NCBI GenBank assembly: GCA_035048485.1
Contig: CM068585.1
Location: forward strand, 51,403,509 to 51,467,508
Origin: Pteria penguin
Taxonomy: Eukaryota > Mollusca > Bivalvia > Pterioida > Pteriidae
Reading direction: 5' to 3'
DNA: 64,000 nucleotides
Position 1 is the stretch's first letter. Each line of letters opens with the position of its first letter. This document shows, one piece after another, positions 1 through 13,413 of the stretch. Both the position numbers and the translations under genes were made by a program. The notes under the pieces were generated by a model, which had not been told where the DNA came from, made no database searches, and worked only from the letters and a program-made list of their open reading frames with translations.

Positions 1-868
1 GGCAAGTGTACTAAATATGCGACCGTTTTTCACTTTGAAGTGAATTTTATCCTAGGACTGCACCCATCTGTTAAATTCATACCTTGAGTACCAAAAGTGT
101 TTTGAATATATCATAACCTTGAATATGCTGCGTACTGCATTGTGGAGGTACATGTATAAAACCTTTCCATTCTTATATTAGTCTACTATGACCATCTACA
201 TAAGTTACGTGAAACATCATTTGCTGACAATACGTATGGCGTTTCAGCATCTCGAGACATTGTTTCAAAATGGACAAAAACGCAACTTGATTATTTTATC
301 TATTTGAATAGGTCAACGGTATTAGTTCACTTCAGCAAGAAAACGACGTTATGTTGGATGATAAAGAAACGCAAGAAATAAGTTAAATCTTCAACGTGCA
401 TGTAATGTGCCGCGTAAGATCCATACTGTTCCAACTACCAATTTGATAAAAATCGAGTTATATGTATTATTCAATTCGTCATCGAACGCTCGTCATTTTA
501 GAAATTAACCTTGTCAGTATATGATTAAAGGGGGAGGACGTGTCACTTTTCTAAAATCTTTATCTTTGATGAAAATTGTAAATAGCTGTTCTATCTGTAA
601 TCAATAAAAAACCCACAATAATCAGTATAAATATATATGGAAAATTGGCAGTAAGGCAGTATGGTTCTAAGGCGACGAAAAATGTAATAATCAAGTTAAT
701 AATTGAGGATGTCATTATTTTCAATATATTAATATGAGGTCGATGTATACTAAGGTGTTACATATATGTGTTGGTAAATCTCGTGTTTGGAAGTCCAGAA
801 GACGGACATATGACATTACTCCAATATTACTGAGGTTATTGTGAATGCAAGTGTGGTTTTCTTACCGT
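1..868. other. AT-rich intergenic DNA, no gene seen
   Basis: I see no coding signal here. The only recognisable item is a 14-base stretch near 54-67 that reads CTAGGACTGCACCC. On the other strand it matches the outer end of the TIR element at 14390-15445, so it may be a relic of a second copy. Confidence 0.5.
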
Positions 869-869
869 A

Positions 870-1700
870 GAATTTATAGTCAGAATTATATCTCCTTATG
901 ATATATTATTACGTTAGATTCTTTATCGAAATTAAACAAGAACGAAATTAGTTATAAGATGTACACATGACCATTTCGAATATGTATGTATGCGCAAAAC
1001 TCATAGGCAGGGCAAATTATTTCAGACGGACAAATGACAGAGATAGACATGCTATTATCGGATAGTATACTATATTTATGCTAGAAATATTAAATATCAA
1101 TTAATGGGAGATTCCTCCTATAGATTATCATCCTAATCATGCCAAAACAATATATACATACCTTTACTGATAGCAAGTTGGCAGGGATTTTGTTATTTAA
1201 TTCCTGTTCTGTATGAAAAACTGTTAACTATTCAAATATAACAAATGTGTTGTTTTCCAACAATGTTGATATTACTCAAACAATATATGTCAACTTGCTA
1301 CCACTGACGGTCAAAAGAAGGATATCATCGAGTTATAGGATTTAAAATCAAAATTATATTCCTTATGACATATTTTTACGCATTTTAACGCACAGACAAC
1401 AGGGCAAACTATTTCAGACGGACCGAGATGGACATTTTACTATCGTTTATTGCATATATGCTAGAACTATTCAATATCATTAAATGGGAGATTACTCCTA
1501 TAGTTTATCATCCTAATCATGCCAACGCATATATCACCTTTAGAGATAGCAAGTTGACATGGATTTTTTTTCTAATTTATTTCCTGTTCTGTATGAGATA
1601 CGGTGAAGTTAGCTATTAAATATATCAATATGTGTTGTTTTGCAACACTGTTTATATTACTCAAAAATCTATGTCAACTTGCTATCACTGAAGGTCAAAG
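870..1700. repeat. Diverged tandem duplication, period about 470 bp
   Basis: Two diverged copies in the same orientation. A block near 881 recurs near 1350, and a block near 1080-1310 recurs near 1450-1695. Each copy contains a short fold-back. In the second, GATAGCAAGTTGACAT at 1545-1560 is exactly inverted at 1671-1686. In the first, the same arms lie near 1170 and 1290 with mismatches. This looks like a duplicated MITE-like hairpin element. The 63-codon frame at 1428-1619 lies within it and shows no other coding sign. Confidence 0.55.
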
Positions 1701-2254
1701 GAAGGATTTCATCGGGTTATTTAATCAGTTGATCCGATGTGGGGAACGAGTCGATGCTATTTCAATATACCAAGTGTTCTGATCGAATCTTTTAGACTCA
1801 ATCTAACAACAAGAATTGATATTCCTGTATCATGAATTTCTATACGATAACTATATAATGTGGATTTAGGTGCATGATTGGGATGAATACTCCCAGCAAG
1901 TTTTTTTCTGAAAATTAATGCTGAGAATCTGTATTTAAATAAGATCTTTGACTAAATTAGTCTTAAAAAAGATATGACATATGATCATTACAGTTCAGAC
2001 ATTTAGTAATTGACCCAATAGGGATTTGACTAATCATTCTTTGACTCATCAGATATTTTAAAGCAAAAAATTGCATAGTATCTAAAAAGAAAATATGTGA
2101 TATTTCTGCATACAATATTGATAGTGACGAAATCCCATTTGCATTAATTTGAAAAAAAACCCAGATATTAGTAAAGCACAGCCATATTTCTGTCAAGTGG
2201 AATACCTAACACGAGATTATACGAGGAATATTTACGATATATATATAACTTGTT
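1701..2254. other. Intergenic, nothing recognised
   Basis: AT-rich sequence without a coding or repeat signal that I can support. Confidence 0.4.
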
Positions 2255-2255
2255 G

Positions 2256-2545
2256 CAAGCCGATATGGCTCACTGTATGATGTACTTGTGATCAAGAGGT
2301 TGTCGGTTTTCCACTCACCTCATAAGTGTACCGGTGGTTTGTCTTTTGATTGAGACATTAAACCCGAGGTCCCGCGTCACAATAGGTGTGGCACGTAAAA
2401 GGTCCCTCACTGCATTGAGTGAGTTCGTTGCACAGGCATACTTTTCTATGTACTGCATAAGGCAGATGTCGTTACCATGTACGAAAAATATTTGTAGAGC
2501 GGCGAAAATTATGACCGTAACGTGATCGTAAATTAATGATCGATC
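2256..2545 (+). mobile_element. Degenerate SINE
   Basis: The body at about 2350-2520 aligns block by block with the SINE copy at 44375-44639: GAGACATTAAACCCGAGGTC, GGCACGT, CCCTCACTGC, GTTCGTTGCACAGGC, GCATAAGGCAGATG. The head at 2256-2320 begins GCCGATATGGCTCA and may be a decayed tRNA-like box A. The copy is too diverged for target duplications to be visible. It is older than the two good SINE copies, or a related subfamily with a shared 3' half. Confidence 0.55.
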
Positions 2546-4970
2546 AATAACTTGTCGATAGGGTATGTATAAGGCCATGTGATTCCTTTTTGTTGATTAC
2601 GTCTCTTTCAGCAAGAAATTGTTTTGATATTGTTAAACTTTTTTAAGATTATAACTCAGATATGTTATGACACAGGTTCGTAGTAAATATGTTACGAGCA
2701 TAAAACGCATGTATTTTTTTAGGGTCCCGCCATATAAAGGGTGTCTTATAACAATCATTCTGTCCGTCTGTCTGTCTGTCCGTCAGCACTTTCTATGGCA
2801 CACGATATATTAAGTTTCCTTTCAACAATTTTCATAAATTTTATACATAATATGATGAATGAAACTAATGAACCTTTAGATTTTATTTGATTTCTATTTA
2901 AGGTGTTATTTGATTTGGACATTTTTTTCATGCTAATGAGAGGATAATATGGCGGGGTTGTGCCCTATAGTAATCGGTTTGTCTGTCCATCTGTCTCTTT
3001 TTCAATTTTCATTTTCTTACTAATATACTTATATCCTGTCAGCACTTTTTATGGCACACAACTTCAAATTTAAAGAAGATTATCATAATTACTTTTCAAA
3101 CGAGATAGGAGATGGTGAAAGGGAGAGACCATTAATTTTTTTGGTGAAAGGGGAAGGTCTCAATGAGATAGCACCTATAAACATGATTTTGGCAATTGAA
3201 TGTGTGGATCTGATGCGATGACAAAAATATGCCATAGTCTTCAAACTTTATATATAGACAGAGAAAGGCTAATCTTAGACTTTGATACTATTAGAGTTCA
3301 AAGGTCTATATTCCAGTAAGAGATTGCATGATCAAAAACGCACGTTTAATGTAAATTAAATTAATTTCAATATAATGGGAAATAATGCTTATGCCATAAA
3401 AGACACCAGGCGGGGCCCTCCCTGACTTTATCAGTTTTCCGAAAAATGTTGATATCTTTTTAAATCTCAGTATATATTCATTGTCAATAATGTAGAATTA
3501 ATTCGATAAAACACTTCTCTGATGATGCTGTCAGTGACACACTTTTATTTGTTGTATACATGTTATCCTGAATTCCGTTTGAACATTATTGTTCTACTTT
3601 CATATTTTAATGTGTTTTTACTGTATAATCATTTTATGTAAGTATTTCGGGGTTTTTTTTTTCATATAATTTTTTTCATTTGATGAATTCAGTTTTGAAC
3701 AAAGACCAATTATTTTTATTTACAAATTTTCTATTTATCATTGCTATCTTTTTTAGTAGAAAATGCCTTTATCTATTCTATCTTTTATTGATTTAGTTTG
3801 ACATATCTTTTTATATTAAATTCTATCACTGTTAAGACCGTATTGTAATCCTGACGTGTTTCATTTGAATTCTATGTTATCGATTGTCTTCTTTCGAAAT
3901 TGTTGATGTTTTTGCTTTCTTATTTTTTTTTTTTTCTATTTTTTTTTATTTTTTGTTTGTTTAGTTTGTTTGGGGTTTTTTCTTGGTTTTTGGGGTTTTT
4001 TTTTTTGTTTCTGTATAATTTTTTTTGTTTGCTTTTGTTTTAGGGGGAGGGATTTTTTTTGTGGGTTATCATAGTAATACTTTTTTTCTATGCGAATATG
4101 GTATTATTCCATTAATTTGTCACATCAATGTTAGTACCCGCGCTTATAGTGATTTTGAGCTTTTAGGTTTTGGTCTGTATTTAAGGGTAAATCTAATAGA
4201 AGAGATGATATGCGTGATTTTTTTTTTGGGGGGGGGGGTGTCTTAGAAAATTATGTAACAGCAAATATGTTATCACAACACGTGCATCTCATTATAGAAC
4301 AGTAAGATTTTATGTTGAATTAAAGAAATTCGACAAGTGTAAAGTTATAATTTATAGATTCGTCAGACTTAACGGGGTGTATTTCTTTTGTTTCTTCATT
4401 TCATTTATTTGTTTTGTGGTTTGGGGTGTTTTATTTTGTTTGGTTTTATTTTTTCTTATGCCAGATACTGGCTTGGTATGTTGTAAAATATTATCCAGAG
4501 TTTTTCAGCGAATCCATTTCATGCAATTGAGTCAGTGCTCTACTTATATTTCCTATGAATGATCGTACGTAAAAAGGATCAATTTCAGTGATTGATAAGT
4601 TTAATCTTATTAAAGAAAATGTGGAAAATTAGTATTTTTTTTTTCAAATAAATGAGTATTTACTCAAATAATAATTTCAGTAAAGCGTATAATTTAATTT
4701 CCTAAAGCAAATTAATTAAGTTAAGGACGAAATAAAATTTACATTTGTGATAAACCTTATCAGAATTTGATAATCTATGCCAATAACAAAAAGAAAAGAA
4801 CAATTTATATGATATGTAAAGCATTAAATGTCTACTTTCAATAGTATTATTTTGTTGTTTGTATTTATATAGGTGTAGGCATCAGAGTTTTTTGGGGCTT
4901 TTTTTTGTTTATCAAAATGGTAATATGTGCCATGCCAACCACCAAAAAAAAACCCGGAAAGCAACTGGTT
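2546..4970. other. Intergenic, T-rich low complexity
   Basis: No gene. Two partial copies of a dispersed motif (runs of CTGTCTGTC followed by CAGCACTTT-TATGGCACAC) lie at about 2728-2830 and 2950-3065. From 3640 to 4460 the plus strand is dominated by T runs and TTTTGTTT-type sequence, which creates meaningless long Phe/Leu frames. Poly-G occurs near 4227. Confidence 0.5.
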
Positions 4971-5360
4971 TCAAATGACTATGGCACTAACAACATTGCA
5001 CTACGTTGGACATTCACGGACCCCTGAAGTACAGAGATGAGACCAGGTGCCCAGGGAGGAGTGAGAGCCTCCTGTTTGGCTAACCACACCCGCCGTGAAT
5101 GCCCTTAAATTCAGACGAAACAAATATAATTCAGCACTGTATATATACATATGTGAACAACACTAAGTAGAAAGTGTCATAGCCATACATCAGGAAAAGG
5201 GGTATAACATTGAAGTCAAACCCTCCGCGGGAAACTGTTTTACGAGCTCCACACTGCAAAAGGAATACGTGTGACGCTCATTTAAAATACGAAAGTAACT
5301 GATGTCACATCACTGTGGTACTAACAACAATGCACCACGGTGGACATTCAGAGACCCCAG
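4971..5360 (-). mobile_element. Retroelement 3'-end relic and local duplication
   Basis: Read on the minus strand, about 5030-5105 matches the conserved 3' module that follows the RT at 51308-52254 (there at about 52378-52440): both have ACGGGTG or CGGGTGTG, then an imperfect palindrome, then CACCTGGTCTC or CGCCTGATCTC. A 45-base block at about 4980-5028 (ACTAACAACATTGCAC) recurs at about 5318-5356. No coding remnant is visible. Confidence 0.45.
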
Positions 5361-5732
5361 AAATAACATTATATGCAATTTAATCAAGTAAATGTGTTTG
5401 AGAAAAATAAATACTTTTCAGATGCTGACTTTTTTTTTATTTATTTATTTTACATTTAAATCACTTGATTTTACATGTAACACGCATTTTGATTGGTTAG
5501 AAAATTTGTAATTTCCAGCGTTTTCTTAAATGTGACATCGATTTTCACACCACCGCGGCAGAAATCTACAGATGTTAAGAAATAGTGCATACATAACGTA
5601 CCAATTTCGTAGAATATAAAGCATGTTTGAAAGGAATTAAATGATAAGGAATGAATATTATTTGTTTTTCGTTGGATGGAGGTATACCGCGAAAAAAGGA
5701 TGGAAATTTTACGCGCAAAGATGCACGGTCAT

Positions 5733-6152
5733 TAGTCTGGGTAGCTCAGAGACAGTGGGCAGACAGGGTCATCAGTCCAGGTAGCTCAGTGACAGTGGGC
5801 AAACAGGGTCATCAGTCCAGGTAGCTCAATGACAGTGGGCCGACAGCGTCAACAGTCTAGTTAGCTAATTGACAGTGGGAAGGCAGTGTGAACAGTCCAG
5901 GTAGCTCATTTACAGTGGGCAGACAGTGTCATCAGTCCAGGTAGCTCAGTGACAGTTGGCAGACAGAGTCATCAGTCCAGGTAGCTCAGTGGCAGTGCAT
6001 AGACAGGGTCATCAGTCCAGGTAGCACAGTGACAGTTGGCAGACAGGGTCATCAATCCAGTTAGCTAACTGACAGTTGGCAGACAGTCATCAGTCAAAGT
6101 ATCTCAGTAACAGTTGGCAGACAGAGATATCAGTCCAGGTAGCTCAATGATA
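5733..6152. repeat. Minisatellite, about 40-bp unit x 10
   Basis: Ten to eleven consecutive imperfect units of about 40 bases, with consensus core CAGTCCAGGTAGCTCAGTGA followed by CAGT(G/T)GGCAGACAGGGTCAT. Unit starts fall near 5740, 5781, 5821, 5861, 5900, 5941, 5981, 6022, 6061, 6100 and 6140. Units differ by substitutions and one short deletion. Confidence 0.9.
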
Positions 6153-6534
6153 TAGCAACTGCATTGTGTGAGAAATGATTAAGGTATGAGTTCCATTCAG
6201 ATCACTTCGATGCCCTCGCTACTTCACACTCTGTTGTCAAAAAATATCAAACTGACTGATAAATATTGCAGCAGATTGAGTCAAGAGCCAAATCTCATTT
6301 GAAGAATCTGCTTGGTTTGCCAACGGACCCTGTTTGAGTGCCATTCTGGCAATGACTTCCATCCCGCTTTATTCAAACAGAACTGCTAAGAAAATGATGC
6401 TGCATTGGCCAAGTAAATATCTGCTGAAACACATTAAAATCGCAGAAATATTTCCTATAAAAAGAGAGAGAGAGTCCATGTAATAAAAGGACAATATCGT
6501 GTATAGTGTCATATTCAGACAAATGCGAACCCCG

Positions 6535-6612
6535 ATAAAATCGAGATGAGACCAGGTGTCCCGGAGGAGTAAGCGTCACCTGCATGTATGCAACACCCGT
6601 TGCGAAATCCTA
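6535..6612 (-). mobile_element. Retroelement 3'-module relic
   Basis: On the minus strand this reads GCAACGGGTGTTGCATACAT, then CTCCTCCGGGACACCTGGTC and TCATCTCG. It is a second reverse-orientation copy of the 3' module seen after the RT at 51308-52254 and at about 5030-5105. Flanking sequence shows no RT. Confidence 0.5.
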
Positions 6613-9400
6613 CAACAAATTTTGAAGTCGAGGAAGAAAATAAGTATACACATATGAATACATGAAGGAGACAAGAACAGGAGGTCAAATTATCCAATTT
6701 AAGGCATAGAATCATATAACTCGGTTTTTAACGAATGAAAACATTTCTCAGACTCTGCTATTTGAGGAAAGTTGTCACACACATGCAGACTATTTTAGAA
6801 GAAAAAAGTTAAACAGTAAACTTCACCCGTTTACAGTTTTATTCCCAGAAAAGGGCGTTAAAGAATAATATATCAATCAGCTGTTTTATATAATGGTCAA
6901 GAACAACCGAAATTTCGATGTACCCTCTTTCCGAAAAGTGTGCCAATAATTTTCCCTGCGATCTAAAACTTGTAAATTTGTTTCCATTTTAATTCAAGGT
7001 CTATTTAAGCATGAACATTCAGCAAAGGATTTGATTATAAGAAGCTAAAAGAATGTGATTTTTGTACCTATCATGTTTTGTACTTATTTAGGCAAATAAA
7101 AAAAATCGAAGATTTGTTCATTTGATGCGTTTGGAACAAGGGCCTAGGATATATATTAAATCCTATATATTGACCGCTTGTGTGAGTGACCAATTTTAAA
7201 TGACCATACCGTTAGACGGTTATAGGTAGACACAAGGTATACGCAGAACTCTATACCATAGGTTTCTGGGTGAACTACATACCGATGTTAACCTTGTTAT
7301 AAAGATTTTTATACGAAAGTTTCACTCCATAAGAAAGTACAGTGGCAGAATAATGAAGAATGGACTTTTATGGAATTAAGGGAGCAAATACATTGTTCAA
7401 AGATATTATTTATCAATGCTCATTTTAAAATCAAACATTTTCATGCAATGTTAATGTAAGATGTTCACAACAAAACTGTATACCTCTATTTCGTTAGTAA
7501 ATATTTAGTGGAAAAAAACCCAAAAACTCAGCACTCAGAGAAACCACAAACAGTGTACATGTCCGCACACGTACCGTTCCCCTTTGCCATCAAAGTTTCG
7601 AATCCATTTGAAACACTGCATTGAGTTATATAATAACGTTTAGCTTCGCCTACAGCAAGTCATTGTCATGTACTGTACAAAGAGAGGAAATTTATATCAA
7701 GTATTGAATCAACCTACCCTCCCCCATTCCAAAAAAAAAAAAAAAAAAAAACAGAAAAGAACAGAAAAACAAAATGACTGACAGAAATCCACCTCACGTT
7801 TCCCAACCAACCACCTCATTACCCTGGTGTGTATGATGATATGCTCGCTAAAATATGACAGAAAAATACACATGTATCGATTTTTCAGTGTTCAATAGGC
7901 AACCATTTATAAATACTATTTACTTTTTGTATCATGTTGACTAGAGGTGTGATTTGATAAGAGAATGTTTTATAAACCGAAATGGCCATAAGACAATGCA
8001 AGATCGTAGCCTGTGAAATCTGAAATTACACACGTTTAATGTCGGAAAGAATATGTCAGGAGATTAAGGAGAGAGAGAGGGGGGCTTGGGAGGGGGAGGT
8101 TTCATGTTCCTGTATAGGTAAATTTGCTGACATTCAACGTAACGTTAAGACTTTAACACGTTTATTCCGCAATAACTTGGTTTGTTTCTGAGGTTACCGT
8201 GGAAAAGAATCTTGATTCCACAATATCAGAAGATACACATGGTCGTATTCTGAAGCAACATGTTAGGAGAAAAAAAGAGGGAGTTTCACGAATAAGTATA
8301 GGTAAAATAGCAGAGTCGGGATTACTTAAGGACAGGTGTATGCATTGTATATAATGTTTAAAATGCCTTATCGGTGTTCATTGTCCATTATCGTGTTATA
8401 TGAGCATGGCTTTGGTGATTTGTGTCTGGGCCAGATGTCCTGTTTTTTTTTTTTTCTACGAAGATCACCCTAGTATTGAACGTGAGATCTCATTCATGAC
8501 ATTTATAAATATACTAAACTGGATATATAAACACACATCATCTAATCTCGTGAAGTCAAAGGATATATAAGATAGTATTTGAAAGGGGGTTGGGGTGTTG
8601 GATCTTTGATATTCTTTTTTTTTTTTGTTTTGTGTTACTTTGAGGCCACTAAAGTATCCAACGGTATTGTGAATTTGATAGAAATACTGGACATGGGAAA
8701 ACATCTAGTCAAGTGCAAGAATAAATTTCGAATGAATATAGAACATAAATACCTTATAAATTTTGTGCACCATTTCGACAAGTTATGTTTCTTCATTGAT
8801 GTTTGTGGCCAAATAATTGGAATTCTCATAATACATAAATATTTGAAGAGCAGTGTTGAAGCCAAAATGACCGACAAGTGAACCAAAGAATCTATCTAAA
8901 GACAGAGCTATGCATGAGGAAGATACTCCTTAGTTTTAGAGTGATTTAATTAATTTGATGAATGAAAATTTGAAGTAAATATCTTATGTCAGTACAAAAG
9001 CACTGAAAACTAGACTTTCGATGCCCTCGAAGACTATCAGTCCACCAGCAGTGACACAGGCCTAGTGGTTATAAGGAATATAGAATCTATTCTAAAACAC
9101 TGTAACAGTTTGCGAACTCCAATATTTAAATATCAGGAATAAGATGACAAATAATTCAAATGATAATATGAACCGTTTTGCGAAATAGCTATTCCTCCTC
9201 TTATAGCCATTTTTCTCATTTAAAAATTTACTACATATACATTCCCCACCATTACTGAAAAAAGCCCGGATTTTAATGACCAATTCCCTCCTGTACCTTT
9301 TTTAATCAAACTTGTGCATTGTATCATGGAATGCTAATTTTGGTTATTTGAATTAAAAACTAATGCCACCATCATCTTAAACAATAAAGCGAAGTTACAT
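6613..9400. other. Intergenic, nothing recognised
   Basis: No exon or element that I can support. Local low-complexity tracts include poly-A at 7731-7752, a GA-rich run near 8070-8100 and poly-T near 8443 and 8617. The two overlapping opposite-strand frames at 8579-8886 shadow each other and carry no domain. Confidence 0.4.
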
Positions 9401-9559
9401 ATCAGCAACATGTGGCGAAGTAGAATGCCATGGCTCCCATATAGCTATGCCATGACACGACGAACATTTAACTCCATGTATCCCATAATAACGACGGTAG
9501 TATGTCTTGAACACGGTGCAGCTGTCGAGCAAACTAGTATGACATCGCCACAGCGTCGT

Positions 9560-10200
9560 TTTGGCTGATTAACAGGGCGGCAGGGACTCTATGACGGGCC
9601 TTGTCCAAACCTGTTCAGAAGAGACAAGGTCCTGATCCTCGTCTCCTCTGACTGTTGGTCGGAACGCCTATTGACCAAGGATCTGAGCTTGCTTACAAAC
9701 GGGCAGGGCACGGTTTATTTATGTTGATGTCGCCTTACATATTACTGATAGCAACATATTATTCTATATACGTTTTGTCTATAATGAAATTTTTATGACC
9801 TAACTTCTTGAGAAACCTGTTGATCCTTCTTCTATATATGAAGGAATATTTGTAAAACAAAGAACAATTAACTCAGTGTTCACAATATTTCGGTCTCCTG
9901 ACCTTCTTATAGTGAATTTTATTGGTATTGGTGGCTTAAGCTATGTCATATCCATCATTTTTCATAACCGATATCTTTGTTTTATGACACTTCTCTTCGG
10001 AGGACTATTAAGATATTTGATAAAGGAATATTTATAAATTTGTAAATGTTTGTCCTTTGATTGAGCTGCTTTTTGGTGAATGTGAAGGTGGGCGCCCGTT
10101 AACCGGTTATCCACACCGATTGAGTGGGGTTTGTTACTTCAATTGACCGTCCTATGTCGGTATCGTAACCGAAGCACAATCAAATATGTTTGTAATGTCG
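9560..10200 (+). mobile_element. 3' fragment of the RT element found at 60618-62258
   Basis: The sequence matches, in order, the reverse complement of about 60700-61150. Shared blocks are ACGGGCCTTGTCCAAACCT, CTCTGACTGTT-GTCGG, GCACGGTTTAT--ATGTTGA, CCGTTAACCGGTTA versus CCGTAAACCGGTTA, and GACCGTCCTA-GTCGGTATCG. No RT coding part remains. It is itself interrupted by a 171-bp insertion (9852-10022). Confidence 0.7.
9852..10022 (-). mobile_element. Small insertion with hammerhead-like hairpin, 11-bp TSD
   Basis: AAGGAATATTT occurs on both sides (9841-9851 and 10023-10033), and the segment between is absent from the related 3' region at about 60880-60910, so this is an insertion. A relative lies at about 29853-29985; both share GTAAAACAAAGAAC and the hairpin GGTC-TCCT-GACC preceded by ATTTC. 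On the minus strand the hairpin is followed by GAAA, as in hammerhead stem II, but the CUGANGA core is not intact. Confidence 0.6.
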
Positions 10201-10954
10201 TTTTTCCGTATATATTATACTATTATCATGTTTTATGTGCATGTCCTTGGTGATTTGTGTCATACAGCTTGTCAGATGTCTTCTGTTTTCTCTTTTATAT
10301 GGACGTAAAATCTTATAGCCATGGCGTAGCTATGTCGTTTGATAACGTCGCATGTCATGTTCCCGACGTATTTATCCCACGACCACAGCGCAACCATATC
10401 GTGGGACTGACTAGAATGTCAGGGCTCCGACGCATCTATGTCATAGGACCAATGTAGTATGTCATAGCAACGACGTAACTATGTCATGTAAACGATGTTG
10501 TATGTCGTGAAACGGCGTAGTGTTGTTGTAAGAACGCCGTTGTATGGCATACTTGTGGCGAAGCTATGTCATGAGAACGAGGTAGTATGTCTTAATATGA
10601 CATAGCCATGACGTAGCTTTATCTTTAGACCGACGTATTATGTTGAGGCAAAAGCTAAGCTATGTCGTTAGATGAATGTCGCATATCAAGACGTGACAGT
10701 TGGGAGAAATCATCTTGTCTCTTTGATGTCAGAGAAGAGAAAACACCAAATTTAACTGTTACGTCATGTATCGCTTTTGCAACGTCACGCTTGTGGCGTA
10801 ATCGAAAGGGCTGGACATTTTATTTTAGCCACTGAACCTTACCTACTATTTAATTTACATGTCACTATGCTGATGATACTCGTAGTACATTTATATAAAT
10901 CATAAACTAGAGCTGTCATAATTCCACCCATTCGGGCAACAGTGTTAAAACATG

Positions 10955-11885
10955 CAATAACTCAATTTCTCACTGCTATAAGAGTAATGGATGTCTCATT
11001 TGTATAATCAAGGAAATCACGAATTAGAATTCTGGTATGTGTGCACTCTGACCTTGACGATATGACCTTGGTTATTGTTGATGACACACACTTGGGGTCA
11101 TTGAGGGTTATTGTGTGAAATAAAATTTCATACAATAATAATAGGAAGAAGTTATGGACACAACAGAAATTATTTTTTTTTTTGTGCATTTTTGACTATG
11201 AAGATATAAACTTGGTTCTAGGTCATTACACACCCATGGGTCAAGAACAAAAATTGCGAGAAATATAATCTCTCTCGAACTTATAAGGAACAGGAATTCC
11301 AGTTTGGGGGTTTTTTGTGCACTGTGGCCTTCAACTTGAAGAGATGACCATGGTTCAAGGTTATGACACATTTTTGTGTCATATGTATTCTCCAACTTAA
11401 CAGGAAGATGTTATAGATCGACAAGAAAGCTGGTGGGGCGTGCACGGTGACCTTGTAGATATGATCTTGGGTCACGGACAACAACTGTGTATGACCTTGG
11501 TTCAAGTCATGACACACCCACTTCGGTCAAGGACAACAATTGCTATAACTCAAGAGAAGGAAGTTATGACCCGGACAAGAAATCTTGCTGTGTGAGCACT
11601 GCGACCTTTGTAGATGATATTGGTTCGAGGACTTGGCACACCACTCGGATATGAACAACAAATATATGAAATATTATGCATATCCAACTTGGTAGTACGA
11701 AGTTATAGCCCAGCCAAGGATTTTTGTTAAGCGTGCATATTAACCTTGGCCTTGAAAATATGACCTTAGGTCAAAGTCCTGACACCCTTGGCTCATGGAC
11801 AACAATTGTGTGAAATATTATTCAGATTCGACAAATGGGTAAGAAGTTATGCCCCGGACAAGTGGACGTTGGTTAGACAGGGTGA
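10955..11885. repeat. Diverged tandem repeat, period about 135-155 bp
   Basis: Successive units carry GAAGTTATG-(C)CCGGACAAG-like blocks near 11150, 11281, 11408, 11565, 11700 and 11850. Each is followed by CTGTGACCTTG-type, GATATGACCTTGG and GACACACCC blocks. About seven diverged units. The minus-strand frames here are by-products of the repeat. A related but not identical array sits at about 27990-28450. Confidence 0.6.
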
Positions 11886-13413
11886 TTCCTATATAATCCT
11901 CAAACTTTGTTGGGGGAGGAAGAGGCTATAATCACACAAGATCAGCTTGTGAACAGTGAACGTATAAAGTTGACTGGTTAGTGGTAAAGTACCTCCAAAA
12001 CCATTTTTTTGATCCACGCTATTACGGAAGTATTTTCATTGTCATTTCCAGATGAAGATTTCGTACAATAGGGATATAGTAATAAATAAATTGATCTTAC
12101 ATCATAATAAAGATTGGCAATAGAGTTCAGATGGCTGACAATTGTTGTTCCAATGAAAGGGTTGATAGATAATTTAAGTCTGTCCAGATCCATCATTCTA
12201 GGTATGCATTCTGATTCTCTTACTTTTGCAATGAAATGATAATCTAGGTTTAGAAGCAGAATACCTCAAAAGAGTTTACATCTCATGATAGTTTGATATA
12301 ATCATTTGTTATGAGCTGAGATTTGCTATACCAATATCTATGAATGTTTTCTTCTCGCTTTATATGCTCTTAAATCACAGACTTCTCAAAGGTATAAGGA
12401 AAATATTAACAAATAACTCCATGGAAAAATGAGTTATTAACCGACCAGCAAGTGCATTAGACATTTATCATGCACTAAATGTATATTCATCTATAAGCAT
12501 ATCCGTTCTATAAATGACATAACAATCTCTCTTTATTTCGAATATGAATTTAATTTTTATATTTAATTCTCTCGTCATTTCCATTACAATATATTTTTGA
12601 AGGATGTTGATGAAGAGATGGATGATAATTTGACATAAACATTGAAATGATTAAAAGAAATACATGTATTGTATGCAATTGACCACATAATAATATAAAG
12701 TAGACCAAACCACATCAAAAGCTGTTTTTCGAAATAGTTATATATGTATTCACTATTTAATGTTTAAGTGTCGGTTTGAGATGATTTATCGATGGAAGTC
12801 ATCCCATAGTTTATAAGACCTTTCCCGTGGGCCTTGTGGCGTTATTCACCCCAATGGCATCAACAGCGAATGTTTTTCCTTTTTTTTCAGAAGGCTTATC
12901 AAAAATGCTTGACATGACATTTACTAACATTAAAACAAGTTTTTCATTTCGACGTTTTAGGATTAAACCATTTCACACATAAATGAACAAAATACATGTA
13001 CATGTAAATATGTGTTCCATTATATTCTAATTCTTGTCCCAACAGTCCTAACACTTAAGTGTCGAAACATTTTAATGTCTCAATCGCAGAATTTTGTACT
13101 CACCATTCAAAGAATAGTAGCCCAAAACTTAATTGGGATTTAATTAATGAATACCATTGTAAGTTTTACATAAAGTTTGCCGTTTTTTCCAATTTGAAAT
13201 GACCTCTTGTGTGCTCTCTTCCACTAAATTTCCACCATAAAAATCATTAGAGCCTTAGAAAAACTTAAAATCATACTAATTTGGAGGTTTAGTGTCATTT
13301 TTGAAGAATTATCCTGTTCTTAACATTGGAAACCTCCTTGTTTGTTCATTTTTATGCCTCTTTATGTGCACATTCTTCATCATCATTCTTATCTAAATCC
13401 TTTCTCTTGTTTT
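11886..13413. other. Region downstream of gene 1, no gene
   Basis: AT-rich. It would hold the 3' untranslated region of the minus-strand gene ending at 13414; several AATAAA/ATTAAA-like signals exist on that strand but none stands out. Confidence 0.4.

Larger units (their letters stand above)
9405..10690. repeat. Degenerate short tandem repeat split by an element
   Basis: Stretches at 9405-9560 and 10310-10690 are built from a degenerate motif of roughly 20 bases around GTAGCTATGTCATG-AACGAC. The middle part, about 9560-10200, is a retroelement 3' fragment listed separately, so the array was probably interrupted by that insertion. Confidence 0.5.

Noticed and set aside
5733..6152. CRISPR-like array
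   Set aside because: Units are contiguous and imperfect with no unique spacers; it is a eukaryotic minisatellite.
8579..8886. 100-codon plus-strand and 83-codon minus-strand overlapping frames
   Set aside because: They overlap each other, include a poly-T run, and show no domain, splice context or family match.
9852..10022. Functional hammerhead ribozyme
   Set aside because: Stem II and GAAA are present, but the CUGANGA core is not intact and I could not pair stem I.
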